Source of the DNA: Pseudopyrenochaeta lycopersici
Lineage: Eukaryota; Ascomycota; Dothideomycetes; Pleosporales; Pseudopyrenochaetaceae
Assembly (NCBI GenBank): GCA_003313425.1
Contig: NHZP01000033.1
Coordinates: 372,001-436,000, forward strand
Direction: 5' to 3'
Length of the DNA: 64,000 bases
Shown here: positions 34,488-46,276 of the stretch, in pieces
How the letters are laid out: every line of letters begins with the position of its first letter
How positions within the stretch are numbered: position 1 is the stretch's first letter
Made by a program: the position numbers and the translations under genes
The notes under the pieces: model-generated
What the model was told of the DNA's origin: nothing
Seen by the model: the letters and a program-made list of their open reading frames with translations, nothing else
Databases searched by the model: none

Positions 34488-36370
34488 TCAAATGGCTCTC
34501 TTCTCTATCTTAATCCGGACATTATTAACTGGAGCAAGGGTAACTTTCCCAGCTGATTTCGCAAACAAGTTCTTTTCAATCTCAGCGGCATCCTGGCCTG
34601 GTTGGAGAACGACACGATACGTCTGAAGAAGTGTGGCGAAGAAGGCAATGAACTCGGCCTGCGCAAACTTACGCCCAAGGCAAGCGCGTGCCCCGTCAGA
34701 AAAGGTAAGTAATGTTCCGCGCATTTGGCGTGTGCGATCAGCCGCGATGACGTCCTTCTCGCGTTTGTGGTCATTGATAGTGATCCATCTCAAAGGGTCC
34801 AGTTTGTATGGATTGGGCCAGTAACGTGGATTAAAGTGAACACCCGGCGCGGACAGGTAGACGCGAGTATCTGCGGGCAGGAGGTAACTCTGGCTGCTGT
34901 TATTGCTGCTTTCAGGAGGGTCAGGGTTGGAGACGTAGATCATCTCAGCCTTGTTCACCATCTTCGTGATGAGAACCACTGCAGGAAAGAAGCGGAAAAC
35001 CTCGTACTACGATATACGTCAGTGTCTTGAAGCCTGCATAAGGGAGCAAAGTTAGGCGGTGTGTACCATACCATAAAACCGTACGTGTACTCAAGCTTCT
35101 CGAAGTCTTTACTGTAAAAAAGATTTGTGCGGCCAGCCTGCTCGGCCAAGGCAAAGACTGAGTCGACTTCTTCGATGATACGATCTTGTATGTCTTGATA
35201 TAGAGCAAGAGCAATCAACCCGTACGCAATCGAGTTTGCTGTCGTCTCATAGCCTGTGTCGTGTCAGGACAGGAATACATGGTTTCATGTGAAGCATACC
35301 AGCCAGCAGAAAGACGAAGACGTTGCCCATGACCTCGTCTTCGGTAAACGCATCTTTGCGAGCATTTCCTCCGTCTTTACTGTCCATTTTGGAGGCACGT
35401 AAAATAGCTGTGAGCAAATTGCCACGAGCAGTAGAACTTTGGTGGTCCTCATTCGATTCGATGCGTGCGCGCTCACTACGGATAATCTCTCGGAGGTACT
35501 TTGCCAGCTCGATATGTGCAACATGCGCTTGGCGCATGGGTGTTAGGTTTAGGAGCCAGCCAGGCCACAACAAGATAGTCACAATGTGGTTTGTCGTGTT
35601 ATGGATAGCTTTAAAGAAGCTCAACGTATGACCGGCTGGAATTTCCTGCTCTCCTCCTTTCGCAGCCACATCAAGCGTCTTACCAAAGCCTGCTCTGGAG
35701 ATGACAGCAAGCGTTAGGAGATTTACATCCTCAAATAGATTTTGCTCAGTACTTTGCGCCCACATATCGGCTAGATTTCGCGTTTGACGCACTGCTTCTT
35801 CCCAGACTAGTTCGTTGACGCCACTGCCATCACTGAACGGTGGCGCGGTAATGCGGACATGGAAACGATAGTTGGCACCCTCAGCACTTGCGACGTTTGG
35901 TCCATAGGGCTCAATCACCTCTTAATTACTGTTAGACTTGGATGGAGTCGAAGTGTAGAAAAACACTTACTGTACTTGTCAGGCGGTTTAGTAAAGTCGT
36001 GTCGCCGGTTCATGACATCCCAGCCCATGGCGGCATCGGCCGAGTAGCAGATGATACCTTCGGGGGAAACACATAAAAACACTTCCCCATACTCGTCATG
36101 CGCTCGTCTCTGATCTTCCCATGACCAATCTTTGATCATCCAGCGGCACCAACGGGGCCATCCCTCTCTCTTTTCAAGGTGGCTGTTGTAGATAAGCCGC
36201 AGAATTGGCGTGGCAACAAGACCCACGATTTCTGTCTCTAGAACCGGCGTGATGACGTAGGGAAGTCCCGTGAGTCTGGCTTTGCGCACGTTTCGAGAGA
36301 GATTAATAATTTTGTAGACAAGTACTGATATAAGCAACACGAGTGCCGCGGCTGCCAGATGTGGTGCCAT
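34488..36370 (-). CDS. Cytochrome P450 monooxygenase, 573 aa
   Basis: Exons 36370-35971, 35920-35300, 35253-35072 and 35006-34488 (introns of 50, 46, 65 nt). An N-terminal anchor (LAAAALVLLISVLVYKIINL) places it in the ER membrane. The I-helix motif AGYETTANSIAYG spans the second intron, ExxR is EVFR directly after the third intron, and the heme loop FSDGARACLGRKFAQAEF carries the axial Cys near residue 510. All canonical residues are present, so it should be a functional mono-oxygenase needing a P450 reductase encoded elsewhere. Substrate cannot be predicted. Its position beside the FMO, PLP enzyme and sulfide-oxidation pair suggests a small metabolic cluster. Confidence 0.93.
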
Positions 36371-38347
36371 GTTGTTGTCTCGCGCATTCGAAAATCGCGA
36401 AGACGCAACAGATACGTGTCAAGAGTATGCCATGATAGTCAGGGAACTGGTGTAAGATATGTAAGCTTCTTTTTATCGGCCCCGCGTTTCTCAACGGCAA
36501 ATCGGAGAATTCTTAGACAGATGATTACTGCCAGTAAGCCGTGACTAAGCCTGAGTTTTACAGGCGCCTGGATCACAAAAGCAATGCATTGGAAGATCTA
36601 CATCAATTTATCTTCGTAAATCGAATATTACTTATTCCCTAGGGTGCGTGACCGTTTTGTCAACGAGACCTCTTTACCGTTACCTCGTAGCCTTCAAAAT
36701 GTAGCTCTGCTCATCCTAAACTTAGGGCTTTAGTTCCCCAAGTGGATCTCATGAGCTGGACACCATTCAGTACGTCTCTTATGGAACAAGAACGCCTGAT
36801 ATGCGGATGCGGGGATGCTTTCACCAAACACATTACTCAGCTGGGGGTGTCGAGATCATGAGTTCAATTTGGGACACCTTGAATCCCTCCACAGCCATTG
36901 TAAAAATCCGTTTCGCACGATAGCAAGAATCAGGCATTTTTTTTCCGCTCATCATGACTCTAAAAAAGAAGGCCCAATTGTTGCATGATCTGAACAACTG
37001 TGGGATGGCTGTAGTAAACACGGACTCCTTACGTCATAGGACCCACCAACGAGATTGGTAGCGCTTACATGGATGGCCAGGAATTGATCTTACTGATTTC
37101 GGCAGGCTCTCTCCTGCCAAGTTCAGCCAGTGCAATGCCGCCAGCCCACTCATTTTTCGTGGGGGCGCCACGGTCGAATGAGGTATAAACATCACAGGAA
37201 GCAAGGCGGGAGGAGACCCTGGGGGCCTTGGAAGTCAAACTTACGTCTAGAGAAGTAACACCAGTAACTCTGGTCTCTAAGGCAGCCGAAGTGTACGGAG
37301 ATCGATCTCCCCAGGATGCAATGGGCGCCCTTTTTGCCCACACGCCGCCACTGTAAAGAGTGTAAATATACTTGCAATTAGCTGAAAAGACAGTAACCTT
37401 AAGAACAACAATTAAGTTTTATAGTGACCTCAGGTGTTAAGCTAACTTGTGGGAACAGAAGCGATGAGCCTACCAAAGCGCCGTCTCGTAGGATATCAGA
37501 CAACGGGTTGCTTCGGTATCTTCACAGGCCTTCCACCGAATTTCTATTTTATATGAAGGTTTCAATAAAACACCTGGATTGCTTTAATAGAAAATGCTTG
37601 TCCGAGGATGATACAACACTAGTAGAAAAATGTTAAGAGACTTGACTAGTAAGTACAACATGCATAACCTAACCGAGACCCTCGACGTCGAGGCCAACTT
37701 TGTGGGCATCTTGTGTTATTTCAGTTTGTTTAGCAACGGTGGCGTCGCTAGAATCTCGTCTGTACCCACGATTGCTTTGAGTAGTCCATGGTGAAGTCTC
37801 TCTACTAAAGCTAGGGGTACGTACAGCGAAGCATGTTGCTTGCAGTTCTTCTTCTCAATCTGTAAAATATCTTTGTGTCGTAAAGTTTCTTCGTGTTTTC
37901 TTCATCATGTGAGTAAAAGCATGTTTAAATGCCTCGCCAAAACTTTCAATCCTGGCAACTTTCCAGCCTTTGAGCCAATCAAGCCAACACACGTTGCGGG
38001 CTGCCTGAAACCTCCCACCAGAGGCTATCTTGGCAACGCTCTGAGGTGAGCACCATGACAGAAGCAGAATTATCTCTTATACAACCTCGTCACTCGCCCT
38101 GTCGAAAACCGATTAAAACCCAAAGCCTAAGCTCGATCTCTTCAAAGCATTTAAAGCATACGACTACCTTGCTGTAAAAACTTCGACAACGGACCTAGGT
38201 ATAGTTGGGCGTTGTTTCCTACTGAACTCAGGCTTCCCATAACGGTAAAGGAGCAATCTTCTGCTATGACGAAGCAGGTAGATCGCTTTCACTATCCAAC
38301 GTCTAAGTATCCCAGAGCCATTCACGTGATAGCTCGATCATTGGAAA
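36371..38347. other. Intergenic, 2 kb between P450 and HET gene
   Basis: No gene supported; frames below 95 codons without family signatures. It holds the divergent promoters of the P450 (-) and the HET gene (+). Confidence 0.4.
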
Positions 38348-40339
38348 ATGTCCGAATCAGTCCCTTTGTCGCATGAATATGTGTACCAGAGTCTTGGACC
38401 TAGTCAAATTCGCTTGCTCAGCCCAGCAGATTCTCCTGATGGCCTTGGCTGGAACCTGCGCTCCGTCAACTTGGAGACTCTTTCCTTCGAGTACGAAGCA
38501 CTATCCTATACCTGGGGATCATTGAAAAACGCTCTACCAATCAGTTGCGATGGAAAACTGATGCATGTTCACCTCAATTTGCATCAAGCCCTACCATTTC
38601 TAGCACGACGCGAAGAGAATGCTCATTCACTGCCAATCTGGGTTGACGCAGTATGTATCAATCAAAAGGATGAGGAAGAGAAGACAGTTCAGCTTAGGCT
38701 CATGAACAGAATCTATAGGCAAGCGAAGGCGGTCTGGGTCTGGCTTGGTTGTGCAGATCCAGAAGTTCAGGTGTACATTCCTCAAGCCATCGCCTTATTG
38801 CCTCTCATTGTAGAACAAGAGAAGACGCGGGTAGATTTGAATCTGCTGCGCGGCGTCAGATCCTACAAAGCTCTGGAACCATTGCAAAAACTCAATCCAG
38901 CAGTATGGAACGCGATCTTACACTTGATCAGAAATCCATGGAATCAAAGAGTGTGGATAGTCCAGGAGGCAGCACTGGCCAATCATATGAAATTCCTCTG
39001 TGGCGAGCATCGTATAGACTCTGACTTACTCGAGGCTGCGGTCGGAGCCGATGAGTTGAGGTCATACATAGTTCATGATCACAATGGACAGCTTCTAAGC
39101 TTCCCTGCCTCCGACGTAGATCAAAGTGTCATGTTCTATATCCGATCCATCTTCAGAAGAGAAGTGTCTTATCAAGTCAGAGGAGCCAACATGTTACTCC
39201 GAATGGCTCTAATGATGGATGGACACTCCTGCTCCGTAGCGCAAGATCGCGTGCTAGGCATGCTAGGGCTTTTAAAGCCTAACGAACTTGCTTCTACAGG
39301 AATCGATATTCGTGTTTCAACCTCACTTCAAGACCTCTACACGCAGTTCAGCACATATGTTCTCCTTCAAAACGACCCCAACGAAACTCAATTTTGGTGG
39401 CCGTATTTCAACCGCGCATTCGCCCCGAACAGAAGTCCAGGACTACCCTCCTGGGTACCAGATTTGCATCACTTAAAAAGTACCATAGCGTCATTTTTAT
39501 CAAGTATTGACGCATTCTGTAAAGAGCCCCGAACCAAAGCATTCCAGGCAAGTTGGAGAGTTGGGAAAAGATGGAAAGGTGCACAACCAGATGAGCTTGC
39601 CATTCGAGGCAAAATCTTAGACGAAATTCAACTCATCTACGATGAGATACCATTAACCCCAACAAATGGCAAGAATAACGACCATGCGCAGTATATTGTT
39701 GATTACATCGCATGGGAGACGAATATCGCGATGCAAGTGTCAGAGAACCATAATATGGAGAAATTCTATGCCACGTCTGACATAGTACCAAATGAAGCTT
39801 ACTGGAAAACGCTTTTTGCAGACAACTTGATTTTCTCAGACAAGTCTACCATGTCAAATGAGCAATGGGCTATATATCGAAATATAAGCCCAAAGATCAA
39901 GGATTTGGTCGAAAAAGTCATCAGAAGGTACGTCTCTAAGCTGCTTCTAAAAGAATTATTGTAACGTCTAGGTACTACCAGAAACGCAGCCAAGTTACCG
40001 GAGATAGTAGGTGAAGAGGAGGAGCTTATCCTGAAACATTTAGAGGCTGGTTCAAAGTTTACCGAGATCATGTCGAAAGTAGCTCTCCTGATGCATAGGC
40101 GGCTGTTTTCGACCAGAAAAGGGATGTTTGGGTTTGCACTCGCGCACATCCGGCCTGGTGATGCGGTTTGCGTTTTTCATGGGGCTAGCACACCTCATAT
40201 AGTTAGAAGGGCTCCAGCTCGAGACTACCAGGTCTACCGTGGGATTAGCGATGCTTATGTTCATGGCCTTATGCACGGGCGGCTAGATTTAGAGGAGGAT
40301 GGCCTTGATGCCGAAGAGGAGGATATAGTCTTGATCTAA
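38348..40339 (+). CDS. HET-domain heterokaryon incompatibility protein, 645 aa
   Basis: Exons 38348-39927 and 39982-40339 (54-nt intron, GTACGT...CCAG; the acceptor was chosen because it alone restores the frame of the C-terminal block). Canonical HET motifs: YEALSYTWG (49-57), IWVDAVCINQKDEEEK (97-112), LMNRIYRQAKAVWVWLG, and NPWNQRVWIVQEAALA with FLCGE. The middle has the usual RVLGMLGLL block; the second exon supplies RRLFSTRKGMFGFALAHIRPGDAVCVFHG and a YVHG element typical of the C-terminal half of fungal HET proteins. HET proteins mediate cell death after fusion of genetically unlike hyphae. There is no attached NACHT, WD40 or ankyrin region. A WD40 relic follows at 40.9-41.2 kb and a second HET gene at 43.8 kb. 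Confidence 0.93.
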
Positions 40340-40487
40340 CAACTCTCATTTCAATAGTATGACAGAGCTTGTTTTGACGAGATGTATCATCAATATTGCT
40401 GTCACGATTGAATTTTCTATTACTTCTCATGAGTAGTTCCTGAAGATAGAGCTTCGCTACTCGGAACTACAACGCCCATCGTTTTCG

Positions 40488-40877
40488 CTAGCACCAGCCC
40501 TCCTTGTTGTAGGTAATTGTGACTGGAGCGGCGTTGTTGATGCACAATGCGTCAACCCATAGCTTGGCCTCTCGGGTCGGGTCAAGAATGTTACTGAGTG
40601 CGGCAAAATGGTTCTGAGTGATATTCAAAAAGATACTTCTTGGGTTATTTGGATCGCCTCAGACATAATAACATACCGAGTAGGAACTTGTTGTGCTAAA
40701 GTCTAAGCCGAGACTCTGGTGGGTGAATCTACACTGCATGTCGGCTTCTGGATTTGCGTTCGGAAGCAAAAGTGGATTATGACCTCCCGTGAGTTTTTCT
40801 TCAAAAGATTTTTCACAGACATTCGTCATCGTTACTTGTTCCATCCCAGCATAAATATTGCTATGGTGTAGTGACAT
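40488..40877 (-). CDS. Small 108-aa cysteine-containing hypothetical protein with HET-like motif
   Basis: Exons 40877-40677 and 40613-40488 (63-nt intron GTATGT...CTCAG, in phase). The product has four Cys (TNVCEKSF, MQCRFTH, DALCINN, KEGWC-end) and no signal peptide. Near its end TREAKLWVDALCINN closely matches the HET motif xIWVDAICINQ, yet there is no room for the rest of a HET domain. Either it is a decayed HET fragment turned into a small reading frame or the match is chance in an unknown small protein. It overlaps no other gene and lies tail-to-tail with the HET gene ending at 40339. Model tentative. Confidence 0.4.
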
Positions 40878-40924
40878 GGTTTTTCAGCTTACAAGTTGCG
40901 ACAGGGTATTTATCTGAGGCATCT

Positions 40925-41170
40925 GGCGATTTGAGCATCTTGAGGCACTCCCTATCTTGACTGTCATGTCGCTTGACCCCGACGCTAACCGGATGGTGTC
41001 GTGCGAGAAGCTACTGGCATGATCGGATCGCTATGGCAGTTGGGCATCTGGAGGCAATCGCCGCTGTCTGCATCCCAGATCTGGACTATTCGTCGCTTGA
41101 GCCTGATGTCAGCCGATGGAGTAGCGTTTGAAGACTAGCGCCATGATCGAATCGATATGGCCCTCCATGA
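40925..41170 (-). pseudogene. WD40-repeat relic, likely from an NLR-type (NACHT-WD40) gene
   Basis: On the minus strand three pieces of WD40 repeats follow one another in different frames: EGHIDSIMALVFKR (41131-41169), then a SGSSDE block followed after a one-base shift by VQIWDADSGDCLQM (about 41040-41100), then RLASGSSDMTVKI (40951-40992). Frame shifts and an in-frame stop show decay. The GH...SGSSD...IWD...GxCLQ pattern is that of the repetitive WD40 tails of fungal STAND/NLR proteins such as the HET-E/HET-D class. Upstream (41.17-41.7 kb, minus) is open in places but not recognisable as NACHT. Confidence 0.65.
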
Positions 41171-42274
41171 TTATTGAATCGTAGAATGGGATGTGAAGTC
41201 TCGATCCCAGCACAAGATCGGTTTGTCGAGACATTGTTGAGATTAAGGCATTGTAAACTTCCACTACTGACCTCAGCCTATTCTACAAAAGATCAAGATC
41301 TTTTTGGGAGACGATCGTTTTACTAAGTCTTCTCTAGGTGCTTTCGATCAGGGTACTGAAGGATGAGAAGCACCAGATGGTCCAAATACAAAATGAGGAA
41401 TGGCTAGAGTTTGGTGCGCCGTTCTTTGCCAGCTCATACACGGTGCAGAGGAGATCTGAGCTGGCGACTTGCAAGGATACTTTTGATTGCTTCTAGCAAT
41501 ACAGGATTGGCGCTGAAGTGTCATTCTTTAGAAATCTGGCTTCGATCTCGGTGTAGACGTTGTAGGTGTTGTATCTATAAACGTTGTTGGAACCAAGTGA
41601 TTTTTCAATACTCTGTTGTTTATCTTATCCAGCCCGGTTTTCAGGTTACGCCTCTGACAATAACGTAGGATCCACTTGAGCCCCCTCAAAAGCAGACGAA
41701 TGCCTCGATCACGCTAACAGGGAGAACGCTCAACTCGCTTCGGCTATGGCTATGTGAGCTGGCGAATCTACAGGAGATATATTGGTTGGCCAATGATAAT
41801 TCCTTGGTGTTACTACTACATTCTTGGGCCCATATAGATACTTTAAGAGTTGCGACGGTAGTATAAGTACAGCGATGGTCCCGTATTATACGCAGTTTGC
41901 TGTCGCTATGAAGGGCTCGCCGCCAATCGGGTGGGCAGGCGTCTATGCAAGCTTATTTCTTGCACTAGCACGATTATAGGGGTTGATAAGTTACCTTGGC
42001 ATACTACGTAAGGGCAACTTCACAAAATTCAAAGCGCTTGCTGACTTACGGATACTGCTAAATCAAAGTAATGATGACTTGTACGCTTATGGCGGTCGTT
42101 CCGTTCGAAGTGGATGCACATCATTTGATACTAGGACCAAGGCATAGAAGTGAGGCACTTGATAATGTGCATACTGAGTTGAGTTATTATCAACACACAA
42201 AACATTGGCGTCAGATAGCAGTGACTCCATTGATTTGAGACATCTACCCACTACCTCACTCGATTATCCCAAGT
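41171..42274. other. Intergenic, possibly further remnants of the WD40 gene
   Basis: No supported gene. The part adjoining the WD40 relic has broken minus-strand frames (for example VVEVYNALISTMSRQTDLVL around 41.2-41.3 kb) that could be its decayed upstream coding sequence; this is a guess. Confidence 0.3.
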
Positions 42275-42739
42275 CTAGCCCCAGAGGGCCATCTGCCACC
42301 CTGTAACCAGCCCTCCAACCCCGTCCTCCAACATTACCAGTGCCTTCACCAAGTCTCTGCTCTCACGCCGAATGGTCCACACCATTGCAGTCACTATTGC
42401 AGCTCCGATTCGCACCTTGGCCAGTTCACGAGCCAACGACCTTCCGCCAGGTACACTTGCAGCGGCTAGGTTTATTGCCCCAATTGCAAGTATCATGATC
42501 CCTAAGTTCGACCAGTGTTGGATCTCTGCATCAGCTAGCGTGCTGCTCAGCGGAGAGACACGCGAAGGCGGAACGTAGGCGAGGCCGAAGATACCGTGTA
42601 GTCGAATCCAAAGTGGATTGGTGAGGAGAAGCGACGGGCGGAAGGTCATAAGCGTCCCGAGAGAGAGGCAGACCAGCGTGTGAGACTTATATGAGAGTGG
42701 GTAGCCCCGGAGCAATGGGTTTGAGAAGATATTGGTCAT
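42275..42739 (-). CDS. Small integral membrane protein, 154 aa, family unknown
   Basis: First ATG of the frame is at 42739. The product has 4-5 hydrophobic segments: YKSHTLVCLSLGTLMTFRP, LWIRLHGIFGLAYVPP, LGIMILAIGAINLAAASV, RIGAAIVTAMVWTI and VGGLVTGWQMALW. Short charged loops between (ARELAK, RRESRDL) follow the positive-inside tendency. Compact four-helix proteins of this size include ER accessory proteins and small enzymes of secondary metabolism, but I do not recognise the family. Single exon. Confidence 0.65.
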   Translation of the reverse strand: MTNIFSNPLLRGYPLSYKSHTLVCLSLGTLMTFRPSLLLTNPLWIRLHGIFGLAYVPPSRVSPLSSTLADAEIQHWSNLGIMILAIGAINLAAASVPGGRSLARELAKVRIGAAIVTAMVWTIRRESRDLVKALVMLEDGVGGLVTGWQMALWG

Positions 42740-43765
42740 ATTGCTTAGGCCTGCAGCGGAACTCGTTGACGAAGGCAACTGCGTTGAGGTTGAGGTTAAC
42801 TTCGGCGAAGTAGCTTTAAAAGACTGCGCTAGTGTGCACTACCTCGGCTGTGTTCGATTTATCGATGAATTATAACAACACTGCAAACCTGCTTTATAAA
42901 GGTACTTAGGTGCGGCGTAATATCTTGTTCGGGAAATGAGGACTGTTAAGAGGCATCGGATGTCTGTAGAGAGCGTCTCTCAGTCTTAAATTGCGACCAA
43001 CAGCTAACATAGTAAGCCTAAAAATCCTTCTATTGGATATGATTCCTTCGAGCCACATTGTAGCTGAAAGTTCACGCGTCACAGACATTAGTGGGGTAAA
43101 CAACTCGGTTGTGGGGACGGCTGGCCTCTGCGCGATTTATGCTCGTATTCAGTTTCAGCCTCACCTAACGAGCTGAAGCACAGCAATTTGCGCCTCCAAT
43201 GAAGCTTGGCTTGCCGTATCTCCCGCAACAAATCCTTAGGTATACATGGTAAAGTTCTGTTGCTCATTTTAGCCCTATTAAGGACGTGTCATCTCAGTCT
43301 CAGTACATGCTTCTCATGTATGTATCTCATTGCTTGCTCAGTCATGACATACACTGTGAACTCCCTCACACTCCAGCGTAGGGTTGCAGGTGCATGAAGC
43401 CGTGGCTCTACCCCTCTTTCAGCCGCAACAGAACAAAAAATATGGCTTTCTGAAAGATTCAAGATTTGTCCCCCTTTCATGGTATGGAGCCGTACGTAAC
43501 TTTGTTCAATTCTATTACAGATATCTGGTAAATTACTCACTGCATTTCATAGTACTTATTACAGTCCTCTCAGTTAAAGGCGCCCGCCAGAAATTGTCGC
43601 TGGCCAGGCATATCTCCCAAATACAACATTTACACATCGCTTACTCCAGAACTGATCCCGATTATAGATACCATCGTGCGGATTAGTCGGAATCGTTGGC
43701 TCAACACCAACTGAAAAAAACTCTGGCGCAGCAATTGATACATCTACTGAAATATCCTAGAAGTC
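42740..43765. other. Intergenic, divergent promoter region of membrane protein and HET gene 2
   Basis: No further gene recognised; frames shorter than 101 codons without signatures. Confidence 0.4.
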
Positions 43766-46276
43766 ATGGATAATCGAGAGCAGAACGGTAATTTCCTGGA
43801 TCAACTGGACGTACAATTCGAAGGAATAATTCAAGAAGCTGAATTAGATGTTCCAGCCGTTGAAATAGAGTACAGAAGAGCTTTGTCAGAAAGCAAGATA
43901 TCATACAACAGTGCTCAGGGATGGAAACCTACCGAACATAGCAACCATTTTCGGGACACATTAGGTCGCCTGCTAGGTGTTTCTGCAATGCAGAAAGGGA
44001 TGAAAAGAGCCGAACTCTTTCACATAACCTTCAAGGCCGCTGAGAAACGATTTGGAAGTCAAGCAACAATTGAGCATATGACTTCCTCCCAAGCAGATTA
44101 TTTGTACGATATTGCGCATAAACAAGCGTATCCCCCGAGCTATCCATATCAGCAATTGGAGCCACAGCAGTTTCGGTATCTAGAATTGCTTCCAGACGAA
44201 AACGCTGCTGCCCCGCCCAAATGTCGCCTGTATCCAGGCGAGCCAGCGAACAGTCACTACGCTGCTTTGTCCTATGTTTGGGGACAGCAGGATATTAAAA
44301 ATCCTGTGTTCATTGAACTAGAGTGTCAAGATTTTGAGGTAACACCAAATCTCTTCGCAGCATTAACACAATTTCGACATCCAACCCAAAGCATTACTAT
44401 ATGGGTTGATGCTATCTGCATCAATCAGAACGACCTTTCAGAACGGACCCAGCAAGTGAAATTAATGACCGCAATATACGAGAATGCTACTACTGTCCTC
44501 ATGTGGATAGGTCCCCAGAAAAAATCCCCCGATGCTGCAATGAAATTTCTGGTAGATTATGACAACGGACTCTCAGAAGGAATCTCAAGGGTGAATCTGT
44601 TGCGACACTCTTATGAAGTTCAAGCCGGTTTAGTTGACATCCTTTCCCGGAAGTACTGGTCCAGAGTCTGGATCATGCAGGAGGTTATCGTATCAAGAGC
44701 AGCATATATTTGCTGCGGTAAATACGTTGCAAGTTGGGGTGCGCTTGTCAATCTCATCATTCCTCCAACTCCGATTGAAGCCCTACAGCTGGAATTGAAT
44801 GGGAATTACTTAGGTTTTCGAACTGTCCAACAATCCGCTAGGGATCTTGTATGGCCTATGGCCCAGCTTAATTTCAAAAGGCAACTAAATGAAACGATCA
44901 CGTGCTGGGAAGGTCTACAAATGGCTCGACAACGAGGCGCGACAGACCCCCATGATTTTGTATTTAGTCTAATGGGATTCGTTAGCAAGATGCCCATCGA
45001 GGTGGATTACAAGGTGTCAGTACCGGAGCTGTATGGTTCGTTGGTCAAGGGGTTCATCAAGCGAGACAAAACTCTGGACGTTTTGACCATGTGCAGAAGC
45101 TGTGACCCAGGCGTCAGAGGCGGCCATCAGAACGCTGATAAGGCATCAACAGATGTTTCAATCGGTGGGCTGAGCAGCATGCTTCAACTTCTAATGTTGA
45201 AGCTAGCCAATCCTGGAAATGCCGAACAGACTTCTGAACCATACACTGAAGAAAGTGGTTCAAAGAAAGGTAAGTACAACGGCCGGTCAAAATTTCACGA
45301 ACATCAAAGCATTCTCACTAATTTATGGATCAGACAACAGCAAAGACACTGGGGAAACCACAGCACCTAAAAAGGTGTCTCATCAGAACGACTGTGGCAC
45401 CAATGAAAATGCATCTGCTTCAAACACAACAAAAAAAGCCAGCAATGAACTAAGTCCACTAAAACCAGACTTGGAACTTCCATCATGGGTTCCCCGTTGG
45501 GATATTAACGAAGTTCATTCAAGCGTTCAAATTGCTCTAGATCCGAGGCGCACAAAATCTTGTGCCGCCTCGGGCTTACTTCCTGCTAAAGTCAAATTCT
45601 CGAAGTCCGGCGCCAAAATGCTTGCACGAGGCGTTGTCGTGGATATTGTTGATCGTTGTTACACCGAGAGTACTCAAAACCATATTAACTTGTTGCAGGC
45701 AATAGCAACAACAGAACGGCCGTCCAACGTGGGCACAACATGGGAGCGATTCCAACAAGAATGGAACCTGTGGGAAACATTTGTTACGCAGCAAGGAGCG
45801 TCTCGATACGAAACTTTAGACAAGCAGAGAGAGGCTTACATTGATTCTGTGCTGATGGGCCTTGACTTGGGAGGGAAAGAGAATGAAGGACCTTACTATG
45901 ACCTTCTAGCCGCAAAGCTTGAATGGCCATCGAAACTTTCACTTGCCACTGATCCCTCCTCTTGGAAAAGCGATGCGTTTGCAGACTCCCAAAAACACAC
46001 CTTTTTGATCACCAAGCAGGGCTACATGGGACGTGGGCCTCGTACATTGAAGCAAGGAGATGTTGTATGCATTCTGTATGGTGGAAGGATTCCTTTCATT
46101 CTACGGCCGTTCGGAACGGGATTCTATCTGCTTGGGGAATGCTGTAAGTGGCGACTCAATATCCTGCATACCTAAAATCTAACTCTATTTTAGACGTATC
46201 GGGCGTCATGAGCGGAGAGGTTGTACAGAATATAGAACAAGGCACTGTGCGAGAGCAAGATTTCTGCTTAATATGA
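43766..46276 (+). CDS. HET-domain heterokaryon incompatibility protein, 798 aa
   Basis: Exons 43766-45269, 45334-46143 and 46194-46276 (64- and 50-nt introns, both with GTAAGT donors). About 160 residues precede the HET domain. The domain has YAALSYVWGQQD (165-176), TIWVDAICINQNDLSERTQQ (212-231), AIYENATTVLMWIGP, and YWSRVWIMQEVIVS with YICCGKY. Residues 395-430 read ATDPHDFVFSLMGFVSKMPIEVDY, the conserved post-HET element. The later part has ELPSWVPRWDI, and the last exons supply KQGDVVCILYGGRIPFILRP and GECYVSGVMSGE. This is a full-length, apparently intact HET protein, the second within 8 kb. Poly-Asn/Lys-rich insertion around the first intron (NENASASNTTKK) is likely disordered. Confidence 0.93.

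Noticed and set aside
42740..42778. 13-residue extension of the small membrane protein
   Set aside because: It would have to start at TTG; the first ATG is at 42739.
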